Positions 1-8,366 of a stretch of 12,796 nt of DNA are shown piece by piece (within the stretch, counting starts at the first letter, position 1; each line of letters opens with the position of its first letter). Location of the stretch: the NCBI GenBank assembly GCA_019911785.1, contig JAIOJM010000047.1, forward strand, positions 1 through 12,796, in the 5' to 3' direction. The stretch comes from Sulfuricella sp. (lineage in GTDB: Bacteria; Pseudomonadota; Gammaproteobacteria; Burkholderiales; Sulfuricellaceae). Below the pieces are notes generated by a model. It was given only the letters and a program-made list of their open reading frames with translations. It was not told the DNA's origin and searched no databases. The position numbers were made by a program, and so were the translations under genes.

Positions 1-1486
<1,486 letters not shown>

Positions 1487-1525
1487 GTTTTCTCCTCGAA
1501 GTTTTTGTTACGATGCAGTTGGTTG

Positions 1526-1553
1526 ATGATATCGCTTTTAATAATAGTTGCAA
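1526..1553 (-). promoter_or_regulatory. Putative sigma-70 promoter of acs
   Basis: On the minus strand TTGCAA (1548-1553) is followed after 16 bp by TATCAT (1526-1531), matching the consensus at 4/6 and 5/6 positions. Initiation would be near 1519, giving a leader of about 33 nt that contains the strong acs ribosome-binding site. Identified by eye only. Many acs genes are activated by catabolite or two-component regulators, but I recognise no specific binding site here. Confidence 0.4.
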
Positions 1554-1575
1554 GCCGAAAGAGCAGCGTTTTTAG

Positions 1576-1594
1576 ACTTATAGATAAGTTATCT
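1576..1594. promoter_or_regulatory. Two overlapping palindromes upstream of glnE
   Basis: ACTTAT-AG-ATAAGT (1576-1589) and AGATAA-G-TTATCT (1582-1594) are both perfect inverted repeats sharing the ATAAGT core. They lie in the AT-rich 128-bp gap between the divergent acs and glnE starts, 20-40 bp upstream of the glnE ATG. They could be an operator or a small hairpin in the glnE leader. No protein can be named from the sequence, and AT-rich DNA yields short palindromes by chance. Confidence 0.3.
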
Positions 1595-1614
1595 GACATC
1601 TCAATAATATCAAA

Positions 1615-4314
1615 ATGAATATTTCCACGCAAAACACTCCCGAGCAACCCATCGAAAAGGCTCTCCAGCTCAGCCGCTACGCCCGGCGCCTGACCGAGAG
1701 CGACCCGTCCGCTCTCGACCGGCTGCGCGAGACCCTGTTCATTCCCTGGGATGCGGCGGCGATGCAGGCTGTCCTGGACGGCTGCGCGACCGACGACGAA
1801 ACTGCCCTGAAGAAAGCCCTGCGCGTTTTGCGCAAGCAGGTGATGCTGCGTCTGATCGTGCGCGACCTCGCCGGACTGGCCGACCTGCGCGAAGTCATGC
1901 GCACCGCCACCCTGCTGGCCGAAGTCACCACCCGCTTCGCCCTCTCCCGGATCGACGGCTGGCTGCGCAGCCAATACGGGCCGCCTATCGGGGAAGAAAG
2001 CGGCACCGAGCAAGATTTGGTCGTGGTCGGCATGGGCAAGCTCGGCGGATGTGAGCTCAACGTATCATCGGACATCGACCTGATTTTTGCCTATCCCGAG
2101 GAAGGCGAAACCACCGGGCCGCGCAAAACCAGCAACCATGAGTACTTCGCCCTGCTCGGCAAGAAGCTGATCGGCGCACTGAACGAGGCCACCCCGGACG
2201 GCTTCGTCTTTCGCGTCGACATGCGGCTGCGGCCCTATGGAGATTCCGGGCCGCTGGTCGGCAGCTTTTCCATGCTGGAAAACTACTACCTCACCCAGGG
2301 CCGGGAATGGGAGCGCTACGCCTGGGTCAAGGGGCGGCCTCTCACCGGCAGCCTGTACCAGGAACTGGCCGCCATCCTGCGGCCATTCGTGTTCCGCAAA
2401 TACCTCGATTTCGGCGCCTTTGCCTCGATGCGCGGCCTGCACACCCAGATCCGCCAGGAAGTGAACCGACGCGACATGCAGGACAACATCAAACTGGGGC
2501 CGGGCGGCATACGCGAAATCGAGTTCATCGCCCAGGTGTTCCAGCTCATCCGCGGCGGCAAGGAAACCGACCTGCAGACCCGCTCCACCCTGGTGGCGCT
2601 CGACCTGATCGAACAGCGCAAGCTGCTGCCGGAGCAGACCGTGACCGAGCTGCGCAACGCCTACTTCTTCCTGCGCAACCTGGAGCACCGCCTGCAATAT
2701 ATGGAGGATGCCCAGACGCAGACCCTGCCGGTTGACGACGCCGACCGGCAGATCATCGCCGCCGCGATGGGCTACGCCGATTGGCCCGAATTCCTGCAAG
2801 CGCTCGACAGCCACCGCGGCAAGGTGGAGCGCCATTTCGAGCAGGTCTTCGCCGCCCCGCAAAGCGCCCAGGGCAGCCACCCCTTGGCGGCGCTGTGGCA
2901 GGGAGCACCCGACGAAGAGGAAGCAATCTCGCTTCTCGCCGAACAGGGCTACCGCCATCCCGCCGAGGCCTGGCAGCGGCTCAAGCGGACCCGCGAGGGC
3001 AGCCGCTACAACCAGCTGCCGACCGAGAGCCGCGCCCGCTTCGACGCGCTCCTGCCGCCGCTGATCCAGGTGGCCTGCAATTTCTCCAACCCGGACGAGA
3101 CCCTGGAGCGCATTCTCCATCTGGTGGAAAACATCAGCCGGCGCGGCACCTACCTTGCTCTATTGGTGGAATACCCGCAGACCCTCAACCAGGTGGCCAA
3201 GCTGTGCAGCGCCAGCCCCTGGGTATCGGAATACCTCACCCAGCACCCGGTTTTGCTGGATGAACTTCTCGACACCCGCGAACTTTACGCCCAATACGAC
3301 CGGGAGGGACTCCGCAACGAGCTGAAGGGGCTGCTGCACGCGGCCGAGGGCGACACCGAGCGACAGATGGACATCATGCGCCACTTCAAGCAGGCGCAAA
3401 CGTTCCGCCTGGTGGCGCAGGATCTGGCCGGGGCTCTGCCGCTGGAAATCCTGTCCGACCAGCTCTCCGACCTGGCCGACCTGATCCTGGACCAAACCCT
3501 GCGCCTCGCCTGGGCCGGACTGCGCGTCAAACACCGCGAAACACCTCGCTTCGCCGTCATCGCCTACGGCAAGCTGGGCGGCAAGGAACTGGGCTACGCC
3601 TCCGACCTCGACATCATCTTCCTTTACGACGACGATTCTCCGGACGCCGCCGAGACCTATGCCAGACTGGCGCAGCGCATCAACAGCTGGATATCCAGCA
3701 TGACGCCGGCCGGCATCCTTTACGAAACCGACCTGAGGCTGCGCCCCAACGGCGCCAGCGGCCTGCTGGTCAGCTCGATCGAGGCCTTCGAGGGCTACCA
3801 GAAGAAGCAGGCCTGGGTGTGGGAGCACCAGGCGCTGACCCGCGCCCGCTTCTGCGCTGGCGATACCGATGTAGGCCAGGCCTTCGAGCGCATCCGTTGC
3901 GAAGTGCTGTGCCAGAAGCGCGACCCCGCCACCCTGCGCGAGGAAGTGCTCAAGATGCGGCAGAAGATGCTGGATGCACACCCCAACCCCAGCAGCCTGT
4001 TCGACATCAAGCACGACCGCGGCGGCATCATCGACGTCGAATTCATCGTGCAGTACCTGGTGCTGCGCTTTGCCCACCTTCATTCCGAACTGACGCGAAA
4101 CGCCGGCAACCTCGCCCTGCTCCGGCTCGCCGGCGAGCTTGGGCTGATCCCCGCCGAACTGGCGGAGCAAGTGCGCGACACCTACCGCGAATACCGCCTG
4201 CTCCAGCACCAGCTGCGATTGCAAGGCGGCGCCCATGCCCGCATCGACCCGGCGCAGGTGGAAGAGCACGCGGAAGCCGTCAAGCGGCTGTGGCAGGCGG
4301 TGTTCGCTCCTTAA
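1615..4314 (+). CDS. glnE: Bifunctional glutamine synthetase adenylyltransferase/deadenylase
   Basis: Adds AMP to, and removes it from, the regulatory tyrosine of glutamine synthetase GlnA, with PII protein and glutamine as signals, so it sets ammonium assimilation. The 899 residues contain two homologous nucleotidyltransferase halves. The N-terminal deadenylase half has GMGKLGG at 139-145, an SDID motif with D153 and D155, and GGIREIEF at 297-304. The C-terminal adenylylase half has AYGKLGG then SDLD with D664 and D666, and GGIIDVEF at 803-810. Both catalytic Asp pairs are intact, so both activities are expected. The helical linker around 440-600 fits the regulatory region. It is somewhat shorter than the E. 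coli protein (946 residues), with the difference mainly at the N-terminus. ATG 1615 has no clear Shine-Dalgarno, so weak initiation or a different start is possible. Followed by a 222-bp gap before ilvE. Confidence 0.97.
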   Translation: MNISTQNTPEQPIEKALQLSRYARRLTESDPSALDRLRETLFIPWDAAAMQAVLDGCATDDETALKKALRVLRKQVMLRLIVRDLAGLADLREVMRTATLLAEVTTRFALSRIDGWLRSQYGPPIGEESGTEQDLVVVGMGKLGGCELNVSSDIDLIFAYPEEGETTGPRKTSNHEYFALLGKKLIGALNEATPDGFVFRVDMRLRPYGDSGPLVGSFSMLENYYLTQGREWERYAWVKGRPLTGSLYQELAAILRPFVFRKYLDFGAFASMRGLHTQIRQEVNRRDMQDNIKLGPGGIREIEFIAQVFQLIRGGKETDLQTRSTLVALDLIEQRKLLPEQTVTELRNAYFFLRNLEHRLQYMEDAQTQTLPVDDADRQIIAAAMGYADWPEFLQALDSHRGKVERHFEQVFAAPQSAQGSHPLAALWQGAPDEEEAISLLAEQGYRHPAEAWQRLKRTREGSRYNQLPTESRARFDALLPPLIQVACNFSNPDETLERILHLVENISRRGTYLALLVEYPQTLNQVAKLCSASPWVSEYLTQHPVLLDELLDTRELYAQYDREGLRNELKGLLHAAEGDTERQMDIMRHFKQAQTFRLVAQDLAGALPLEILSDQLSDLADLILDQTLRLAWAGLRVKHRETPRFAVIAYGKLGGKELGYASDLDIIFLYDDDSPDAAETYARLAQRINSWISSMTPAGILYETDLRLRPNGASGLLVSSIEAFEGYQKKQAWVWEHQALTRARFCAGDTDVGQAFERIRCEVLCQKRDPATLREEVLKMRQKMLDAHPNPSSLFDIKHDRGGIIDVEFIVQYLVLRFAHLHSELTRNAGNLALLRLAGELGLIPAELAEQVRDTYREYRLLQHQLRLQGGAHARIDPAQVEEHAEAVKRLWQAVFAP

Positions 4315-4370
4315 ATTCGGCAAAATGCGCTACAATTAGCCGATTCCTGACAATCCCTAGCGTCATTATT

Positions 4371-4475
4371 CTCTCCCCCTGGCAGGGGGAGGGCTAGGGT
4401 GGGGGTGGAAAGCCTCGCGTGAGAATGGGCATTTTAACCCCCATCCCAACCTTCCCCCTATAAGGGGGAAGGGGC
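4371..4475. repeat. REP-like imperfect inverted repeat (G/C-run type)
   Basis: About 105 bp of mirror-like structure in the glnE-ilvE gap (4315-4536). Left hairpin: CTCCCCCT-GGC-AGGGGGAG (4373-4391), an 8-bp perfect stem. Right hairpin: 4450-4472, a 10-bp stem with a 3-nt ATA loop. Between them, 4393-4406 pairs with 4437-4450 at 11 of 14 positions, so the whole element also folds end to end. Pyrimidine-rich runs flanking a GGGCTAGGGTGGGGG core resemble extragenic palindromes common in proteobacterial genomes (recollection, not searched). It could protect or end the glnE transcript, but no T-run follows on the plus strand. The rest of the gap has only a TACAAT (4331-4336) that might be a -10 box for ilvE, without a good -35. 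Confidence 0.75.
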
Positions 4476-4536
4476 AAAAAAACCAGCCCCGGCATTGTCG
4501 ATTGGCCGTTAACTTTTAGAGTTTGGAGCAATAAAT

Positions 4537-5457
4537 ATGTCTATGTCCGACCGCGACGGCCTGATCTGGTACGACGGCAAGATGGTGGACTGGCGCGATG
4601 CCACCACCCACGTCCTCACCCACACCCTGCACTACGGCATGGGCGTGTTCGAAGGCGTGCGCGCCTACAAGACCGACAAGGGCACGGCGATCTTCCGTTT
4701 GAAAGAACATACCGACCGGCTGTTCGCCTCGGCTCACATCTTCGGCATGAAAATGCCTTTCGACAAAGCCACGCTGATGCAGGCGCAACTCGACGTGGTG
4801 CGCGGCAACAAGCTCGAATCCGGCTACATCCGCCCGATCGTGTTTTACGGTTCGGAAGCCATGGGCATCGCGGCGACCACGCTCTCCACCCATATCGCCG
4901 TGGCCGCTTGGTCGTGGGGCACCTATCTGGGCGCCGAAGCGCTGGAGAAAGGCATCCGCGTGAAGACCTCGTCTTTCACCCGCCACCACGTCAACATCAA
5001 CATGTGCCGCGCCAAGTCGGTATCCACCTACACCAATTCCATCCTGGCCCACCAGGAAGCGGCGCACGACGGCTACGACGAAGCCCTGCTGCTGGACGTG
5101 GACGGCTATGTGGCGGAAGGCGCCGGCGAAAATCTCTTCATTGTCAAGAACGGCAAACTGTTCACGCCCGACCTGACCTCCTGCCTGGAAGGCATCACCC
5201 GCACCTCGATCATCGAGCTGGCCGGCGAACTGGGCATCCCGGTGATCGAGAAGCGCATCACCCGCGACGAAGTGTATTGCGCCGATGAAGCCTTCTTCAC
5301 CGGCACCGCGGCTGAAGTTACGCCGATCCGCGAACTGGACAATCGCAGCATCGGCGAAGGCCGGCGCGGCCCGATCACGACCAAACTGCAGACCCTATTT
5401 TTCGACTGCGTCACCGGCAAGGCCGCCAACCATCAGGACTGGCTGACACTGGTATAA
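4537..5457 (+). CDS. ilvE: Branched-chain amino acid aminotransferase
   Basis: Class IV PLP-dependent transaminase that exchanges amino groups between glutamate and the keto acids of leucine, isoleucine and valine; cytoplasmic, last step of branched-chain synthesis. At 306 residues it is close to the E. coli length of 309. The PLP Schiff-base lysine is K160 in RAKSVSTYTNS, and the conserved EGAGENLF segment holds E194, both at E. coli spacing. The early YGMGVFEGVRAY block and FFTGTAAEVTPIRELD near the C-terminus are typical of the IlvE group rather than D-amino-acid transaminase or ADC lyase. The start is set by GGAG at 4525-4528, eight bases upstream; a second ATG at 4543 is possible but less well placed. 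Followed 10 bp later by the zinc-finger gene, suggesting one transcript. Confidence 0.96.
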   Translation: MSMSDRDGLIWYDGKMVDWRDATTHVLTHTLHYGMGVFEGVRAYKTDKGTAIFRLKEHTDRLFASAHIFGMKMPFDKATLMQAQLDVVRGNKLESGYIRPIVFYGSEAMGIAATTLSTHIAVAAWSWGTYLGAEALEKGIRVKTSSFTRHHVNINMCRAKSVSTYTNSILAHQEAAHDGYDEALLLDVDGYVAEGAGENLFIVKNGKLFTPDLTSCLEGITRTSIIELAGELGIPVIEKRITRDEVYCADEAFFTGTAAEVTPIRELDNRSIGEGRRGPITTKLQTLFFDCVTGKAANHQDWLTLV

Positions 5458-5467
5458 GGAGCGAGCG

Positions 5468-5665
5468 ATGCAACAAGAATTCAAGGCCCGTTATTACGAA
5501 GTCACGGCGAAGGATTTGCCGCTGCACTGCCCGACCCCGGCAATGCCGCTGTGGAGCAGCCACCCGCGGGTGTTCCTGCCGATAGAAAAAACCGGCGAAG
5601 CGCTGTGCCCCTATTGCGGCACGCTGTACAAACTGAAGGGCGAGCTGCCCAAGGGGCATCACTAA
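5468..5665 (+). CDS. Small CHCC-type zinc-finger protein
   Basis: A 65-residue cytoplasmic protein with the metal-ligand pattern C21, H32, C47, C50, embedded in SSHPRVFLPIEKTGEALCPYCGTLY. This matches the zf-CHCC family (Pfam PF10276 by recollection), whose eukaryotic relatives are the zinc-binding complex I accessory subunit NDUFS6. The function of the free-standing bacterial form is not established to my knowledge. It starts 10 bp after the ilvE stop with an overlapping Shine-Dalgarno AAGGAG (5456-5461), spacing 6, so translation and transcription are probably coupled to ilvE. No signal peptide or membrane segment. The stop is followed after 10 bp by a 27-bp perfect inverted repeat. All four ligands are present, so the protein looks functional. 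Confidence 0.88.
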   Translation: MQQEFKARYYEVTAKDLPLHCPTPAMPLWSSHPRVFLPIEKTGEALCPYCGTLYKLKGELPKGHH

Positions 5666-5675
5666 TACTTTCTTG

Positions 5676-5745
5676 AACCGCAAAGGCGCCAAGGCGCAAA
5701 GACTACCCCGACTTTTTATCTTTGCGCCTTGGCGCCTTTGCGGTT
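5676..5745. repeat. Perfect 27-bp inverted repeat with 8-bp internal period
   Basis: The arm 5676-5702 is exactly complementary to 5719-5745, with a 16-nt loop. Each arm consists of AACC or its partner plus three 8-bp units: CGCAAAGG, CGCCAAGG and CGCAAAGA. It fills almost all the space between the zinc-finger stop (5665) and waaF (5762). A run of six T (5755-5760) follows the stem after 9 nt, further than in a standard intrinsic terminator, so termination is possible but unproven. The periodic arms suggest a dispersed repeat element rather than a purpose-built terminator. Confidence 0.85.
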
Positions 5746-5761
5746 GCTCTTGGCTTTTTTG

Positions 5762-6847
5762 ATGCCTAAAATCCTCATCATCGCCCCCTCCTGGGTCGGC
5801 GACGCCGTGATGGCGCAGCCCCTGTTGCGGCGCCTGCGGGAACAGAACCCCGACGCCGTGATCGACGCCTTCGCCCCCGCCTGGGTGGCGCCGGTGCTGG
5901 AGCGCATGGCGGAAATCCGGCGCGTCGTCATCAATCCGCTGGCCCACGGCGAGTTCAGCCTCAAGCTGCGCTGGAAGCTGGGGCGCGCGCTGCGGCAGGA
6001 TCACTATGATCACGCCATCATCCTGCCCAATTCGCTCAAGTCGGCGCTGATCCCCTTCTTCGCGAGCATACCGCTGCGCACCGGCTTCAAAGGCGAGATG
6101 CGCTTCGGCCTGGTCAACGACATGCGCCGCCTGGACAAACAGGCGCTGCCCCTGATGGTCGAGCGCTTCGCCGCCCTGGCCGAACATCCCGGCACCCCGC
6201 TGCGCCGCCCGGTAGAGAACCCGCGCCTGATGGCGGAAGAAGGCCGGGTGCAAGCCACCCTCAACAAACTCGGTCTCGCTCCAAAAAAAACGGTGGTCGC
6301 GTTCTGCGTCGGCGCCGAATACGGCCCGGCCAAGCGCTGGCCGGCGCCGCATTTCGCCGAGCTGGCGCGGATGCTGGCGAATGCGGGCCATGAAATCTGG
6401 CTGCTGGGCTCGCACAAGGATGCGGAAATCGGAACAGAAATCGGGAGATCGAGCAATGGGGCGGCCCGCAACCTGTGCGGCCAAACCGACCTGGCCCAGG
6501 CCATCGACCTGCTTGCCGCCGCGAACCTCGCCGTGGTCAACGATTCCGGCCTGATGCACATAGCCGCTGCGCTCGACAAGCCGGTGATCGCCCTGTTCGG
6601 CTCGTCCAGCCCCGGCTTCACCCCGCCGCTGTCGGACCGGGCCCGGATCGTCAGCCTGAACCTGCCCTGCAGCCCCTGCTTCAAGCGGGTCTGTCCGCTC
6701 GGGCATTTCGACTGCATGATGAAGCTCACGCCGCAGCGGGTATTCGATGAAGTCGTAGCTGCCTTGCGGGATGAATTTATCCAAAAACGGCAATTCACCA
6801 CGAATGACACGAATAAACACGAATTGTCACGAATAAAATCAACGTGA
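5762..6847 (+). CDS. waaF: LPS ADP-heptose heptosyltransferase II
   Basis: Family GT9 glycosyltransferase that adds the second L-glycero-D-manno-heptose to the LPS inner core at the cytoplasmic face of the inner membrane. From ATG 5762 it is 361 residues and begins MPKILIIAPSWVGDAVMAQP, with the family's N-terminal catalytic Asp at D14. NDSGLMH at 260-266, followed by GSSSPGFTPPLS, forms the ADP-heptose binding site. The cysteine motif CSPCFKRVCPLGHFDC (from C303) is characteristic of WaaF rather than WaaC. The frame is open back to 5729, but that start lies in the inverted repeat and precedes the conserved N-terminus, so it is rejected. No good ribosome-binding site is visible. Oddity: residues 346-361 are encoded by a periodic CACGAAT repeat and look unlike the normal WaaF end. 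E. coli WaaF is about 348 residues. Confidence 0.93.
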   Translation: MPKILIIAPSWVGDAVMAQPLLRRLREQNPDAVIDAFAPAWVAPVLERMAEIRRVVINPLAHGEFSLKLRWKLGRALRQDHYDHAIILPNSLKSALIPFFASIPLRTGFKGEMRFGLVNDMRRLDKQALPLMVERFAALAEHPGTPLRRPVENPRLMAEEGRVQATLNKLGLAPKKTVVAFCVGAEYGPAKRWPAPHFAELARMLANAGHEIWLLGSHKDAEIGTEIGRSSNGAARNLCGQTDLAQAIDLLAAANLAVVNDSGLMHIAAALDKPVIALFGSSSPGFTPPLSDRARIVSLNLPCSPCFKRVCPLGHFDCMMKLTPQRVFDEVVAALRDEFIQKRQFTTNDTNKHELSRIKST

Positions 6848-6887
6848 CCACTTAGTTCTATTCGTGAACATTCGTGTAAATTCGTGG
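6798..6887. repeat. Periodic CACGAAT inverted repeat at the waaF 3' end
   Basis: The left arm has four CACGAAT units at 6799, 6808, 6818 and 6828 (9-10 bp period). The right arm has the complement ATTCGTG at 6860, 6870 and 6880 (10-bp period), with CCACGAAT closing both outer ends. The arms can pair as an imperfect hairpin of about 27 bp. The left arm overlaps the waaF coding region; the stop codon (6845-6847) lies in the loop. It is followed by AAAAGC and T6 (6896-6901), so it may also end transcription between the convergent waaF and hemN. Composition is much richer in A/T than the genes around it. Confidence 0.85.
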
Positions 6888-6909
6888 TTAAAAGCTTTTT
6901 TCAGATTTA

Positions 6910-8280
6910 TTATAAGGTCTTGGAGAAACGCGGCTTTTCCGCCGATTGCTGCTTGAGGTAGGCGTCGAAAGGCATCGCGATGTTGCGCAGGAAGAAGCGG
7001 CCGGGTTGGGTCACCGTGACCTTTTCCGGCGACAGGGCAACCAGTCCGTCCGCTTCCATCTCCTTCAGTTCCGCCAGGGCATCGGCGAAATGGCTGTCGA
7101 AATCGATCCCCCAGGCACGCCCGAACGCTGCCTTGTCGAGTTCCAGATCGCACATGATGCGGGTGATGGCATCGCGCCTCAGCTTGTCCTCATTCGTGAC
7201 GCGCAGGCCGCGCTCTGTCGGCAGCCGCCCCTCCCCCACCAGACGGTAGTAGTCGGACAGCTTTTTCACGTTCTGCACGAACACGTCCTCGGTCTGGCTG
7301 ATGGAGGAAGCGCCGAAGGCATAGATATCGCAGTTCTTGTGGGTGGTGTAGCCCTGGAAGTTGCGGTACAGGGTCTTGCTTTGCTGCGCCTGGACGATTT
7401 CGTCGTCGGGCTTGGCGAAATGGTCCATGCCGATGTAGACGTAGCCTGCCGCGCCGAGCTTGTCCAATATCAGCTGCTGCAGCGCGAGGCGGGTTTGCAG
7501 GCTGGGCAGGTCGGATTCGACGATCAGCTTCTGGTGCTTCTTCATCCACGGCACATGGGCGTAATTGAACACCGCCAGCCGGTCCGGCCCCATGTCGATA
7601 ATCTTGTCCAGCGTTTCGCGATAGGTTTCCACGGTCTGGTGCGGCAGGCCCACCATCAGGTCCATGTTGACGCTGTCGAAACCTTCCTCGCGCATCCAGC
7701 CGTACACCTGGCGGATCAGGCTTTCCGGCTGCACCCGGTTGACCGCCCGCTGCACGGTATCGTTCAGGTCCTGCACGCCCAGGCTGATGCGGTTGAAGCC
7801 GGCTTCCTTCAGGGCTTTGACATGTTCGCGGCTGAGCTCGCGCGGGTCCACCTCGCAGCCGGTCTCGGCATCGGCGGCGATGGTGAAGCGGCTGGCGATA
7901 TGGGCAAACAGGCGACGGATGTCGTCAGGATGCAGGTAGGTCGGCGTGCCGCCGCCCCAGTGCAGTTGGCGCGCCACGCGGGCGGGGTTGGTCAGCGCCG
8001 CGACCCGGTCGATTTCCTGGAACAGGTAGTCCAGGTATTCGGTGGCGCGGCCATATTTCTTCGTCGCCACCATGTTGCAGCCGCAGTAGTAGCACAGCGT
8101 GTCGCAGAACGGGATGTGCACGTACAGCGACAGGTCGCGCCCCTTGTCCTGGGTCTGCCTGATTTCCTCCAGCCATTCCTTCTCGCCGAAGGCCTCGGTG
8201 AAATAGGGTGCGGTCGGATAAGAGGTGTAACGCGGTCCGGCCTTGCTGTATTTTTCCAGTAAAGATGCGGCGAGTTGCAT
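6910..8280 (-). CDS. hemN: Oxygen-independent coproporphyrinogen III dehydrogenase (radical SAM)
   Basis: Carries out two oxidative decarboxylations of coproporphyrinogen III to protoporphyrinogen IX in haem synthesis without oxygen; cytoplasmic. The 456 residues match E. coli HemN (457). The cluster motif CDTLCYYCGC gives C59, C63, C66 for the 4Fe-4S/SAM site plus the extra C68 seen in true HemN, and Y53 precedes it in LSLYVHIPFC. GGGTPTYL, the SAM-binding segment, follows. These features distinguish HemN from the HemW-like haem chaperones, which lack the extra cysteine. Start at 8280 (MQLAASLLEKYSKAGPRYTSYPTA) is chosen from family alignment and because a candidate promoter lies just upstream. 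The frame is open to 8382, but that extension would pass through the promoter. The Shine-Dalgarno is weak. Divergent from algC, convergent with waaF. Confidence 0.95.
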   Translation of the reverse strand: MQLAASLLEKYSKAGPRYTSYPTAPYFTEAFGEKEWLEEIRQTQDKGRDLSLYVHIPFCDTLCYYCGCNMVATKKYGRATEYLDYLFQEIDRVAALTNPARVARQLHWGGGTPTYLHPDDIRRLFAHIASRFTIAADAETGCEVDPRELSREHVKALKEAGFNRISLGVQDLNDTVQRAVNRVQPESLIRQVYGWMREEGFDSVNMDLMVGLPHQTVETYRETLDKIIDMGPDRLAVFNYAHVPWMKKHQKLIVESDLPSLQTRLALQQLILDKLGAAGYVYIGMDHFAKPDDEIVQAQQSKTLYRNFQGYTTHKNCDIYAFGASSISQTEDVFVQNVKKLSDYYRLVGEGRLPTERGLRVTNEDKLRRDAITRIMCDLELDKAAFGRAWGIDFDSHFADALAELKEMEADGLVALSPEKVTVTQPGRFFLRNIAMPFDAYLKQQSAEKPRFSKTL

Positions 8281-8313
8281 GGTGAAGTGCTTTTCAGAAT
8301 AGGTGAGGCGACG

Positions 8314-8343
8314 ATTATACTCCGGCTTGAAAGCCGGTGGAAA
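8314..8343 (-). promoter_or_regulatory. Putative hemN promoter with a palindrome in its spacer
   Basis: On the minus strand a perfect TATAAT (8314-8319) lies 18 bp from TTTCCA (8338-8343, 4/6 to the -35 consensus), giving a leader of about 27 nt to the hemN ATG. The spacer contains CCGGCTTTCAAGCCGG (8322-8337), with 7-bp perfect arms. A dyad filling a slightly long spacer is the layout used by MerR-type activators, but no regulator is encoded in this window, so the identity is open. I found only an isolated half of an FNR-like site (ATCAA near 8365). Confidence 0.45.
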
Positions 8344-8366
8344 AAACGGCCGAAAACCGCGATAAT
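8338..8366 (+). promoter_or_regulatory. Putative algC promoter sharing the hemN -35 box
   Basis: On the plus strand TGGAAA (8338-8343, 4/6) and GATAAT (8361-8366, 5/6) are 17 bp apart, with initiation expected near 8373 and a 30-nt leader to the algC TTG. TGGAAA is the reverse complement of the hemN -35 candidate TTTCCA at the same bases. If both are real, the two polymerases would compete for this site. Confidence 0.35.

Noticed and set aside
2065..4323. Long minus-strand frames opposite glnE (2065-3120 and 3160-4323)
   Set aside because: Antisense shadows of a well-supported gene in high-GC DNA; no domain, start signal or plausible composition.
4371..4475. CRISPR or tandem-repeat interpretation of the glnE-ilvE gap
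   Set aside because: There is a single head-to-head inverted pair, with no direct repeats at regular spacing and no spacers.
5729..5761. Upstream in-frame start for waaF at 5729
   Set aside because: The 11 extra codons come from the right arm of the inverted repeat, and the family's N-terminus begins at MPKILIIAPSWVGD.
5411..6820. 469-codon minus-strand frame opposite waaF
   Set aside because: It runs through the ilvE end, the zinc-finger gene, the inverted repeat and waaF, all of which have family motifs on the plus strand.
6798..6887. CACGAAT array as a CRISPR or iteron-type origin
   Set aside because: Units are only 7 bp at a 10-bp period, inverted in the second half, and no replication gene or DnaA box is nearby.
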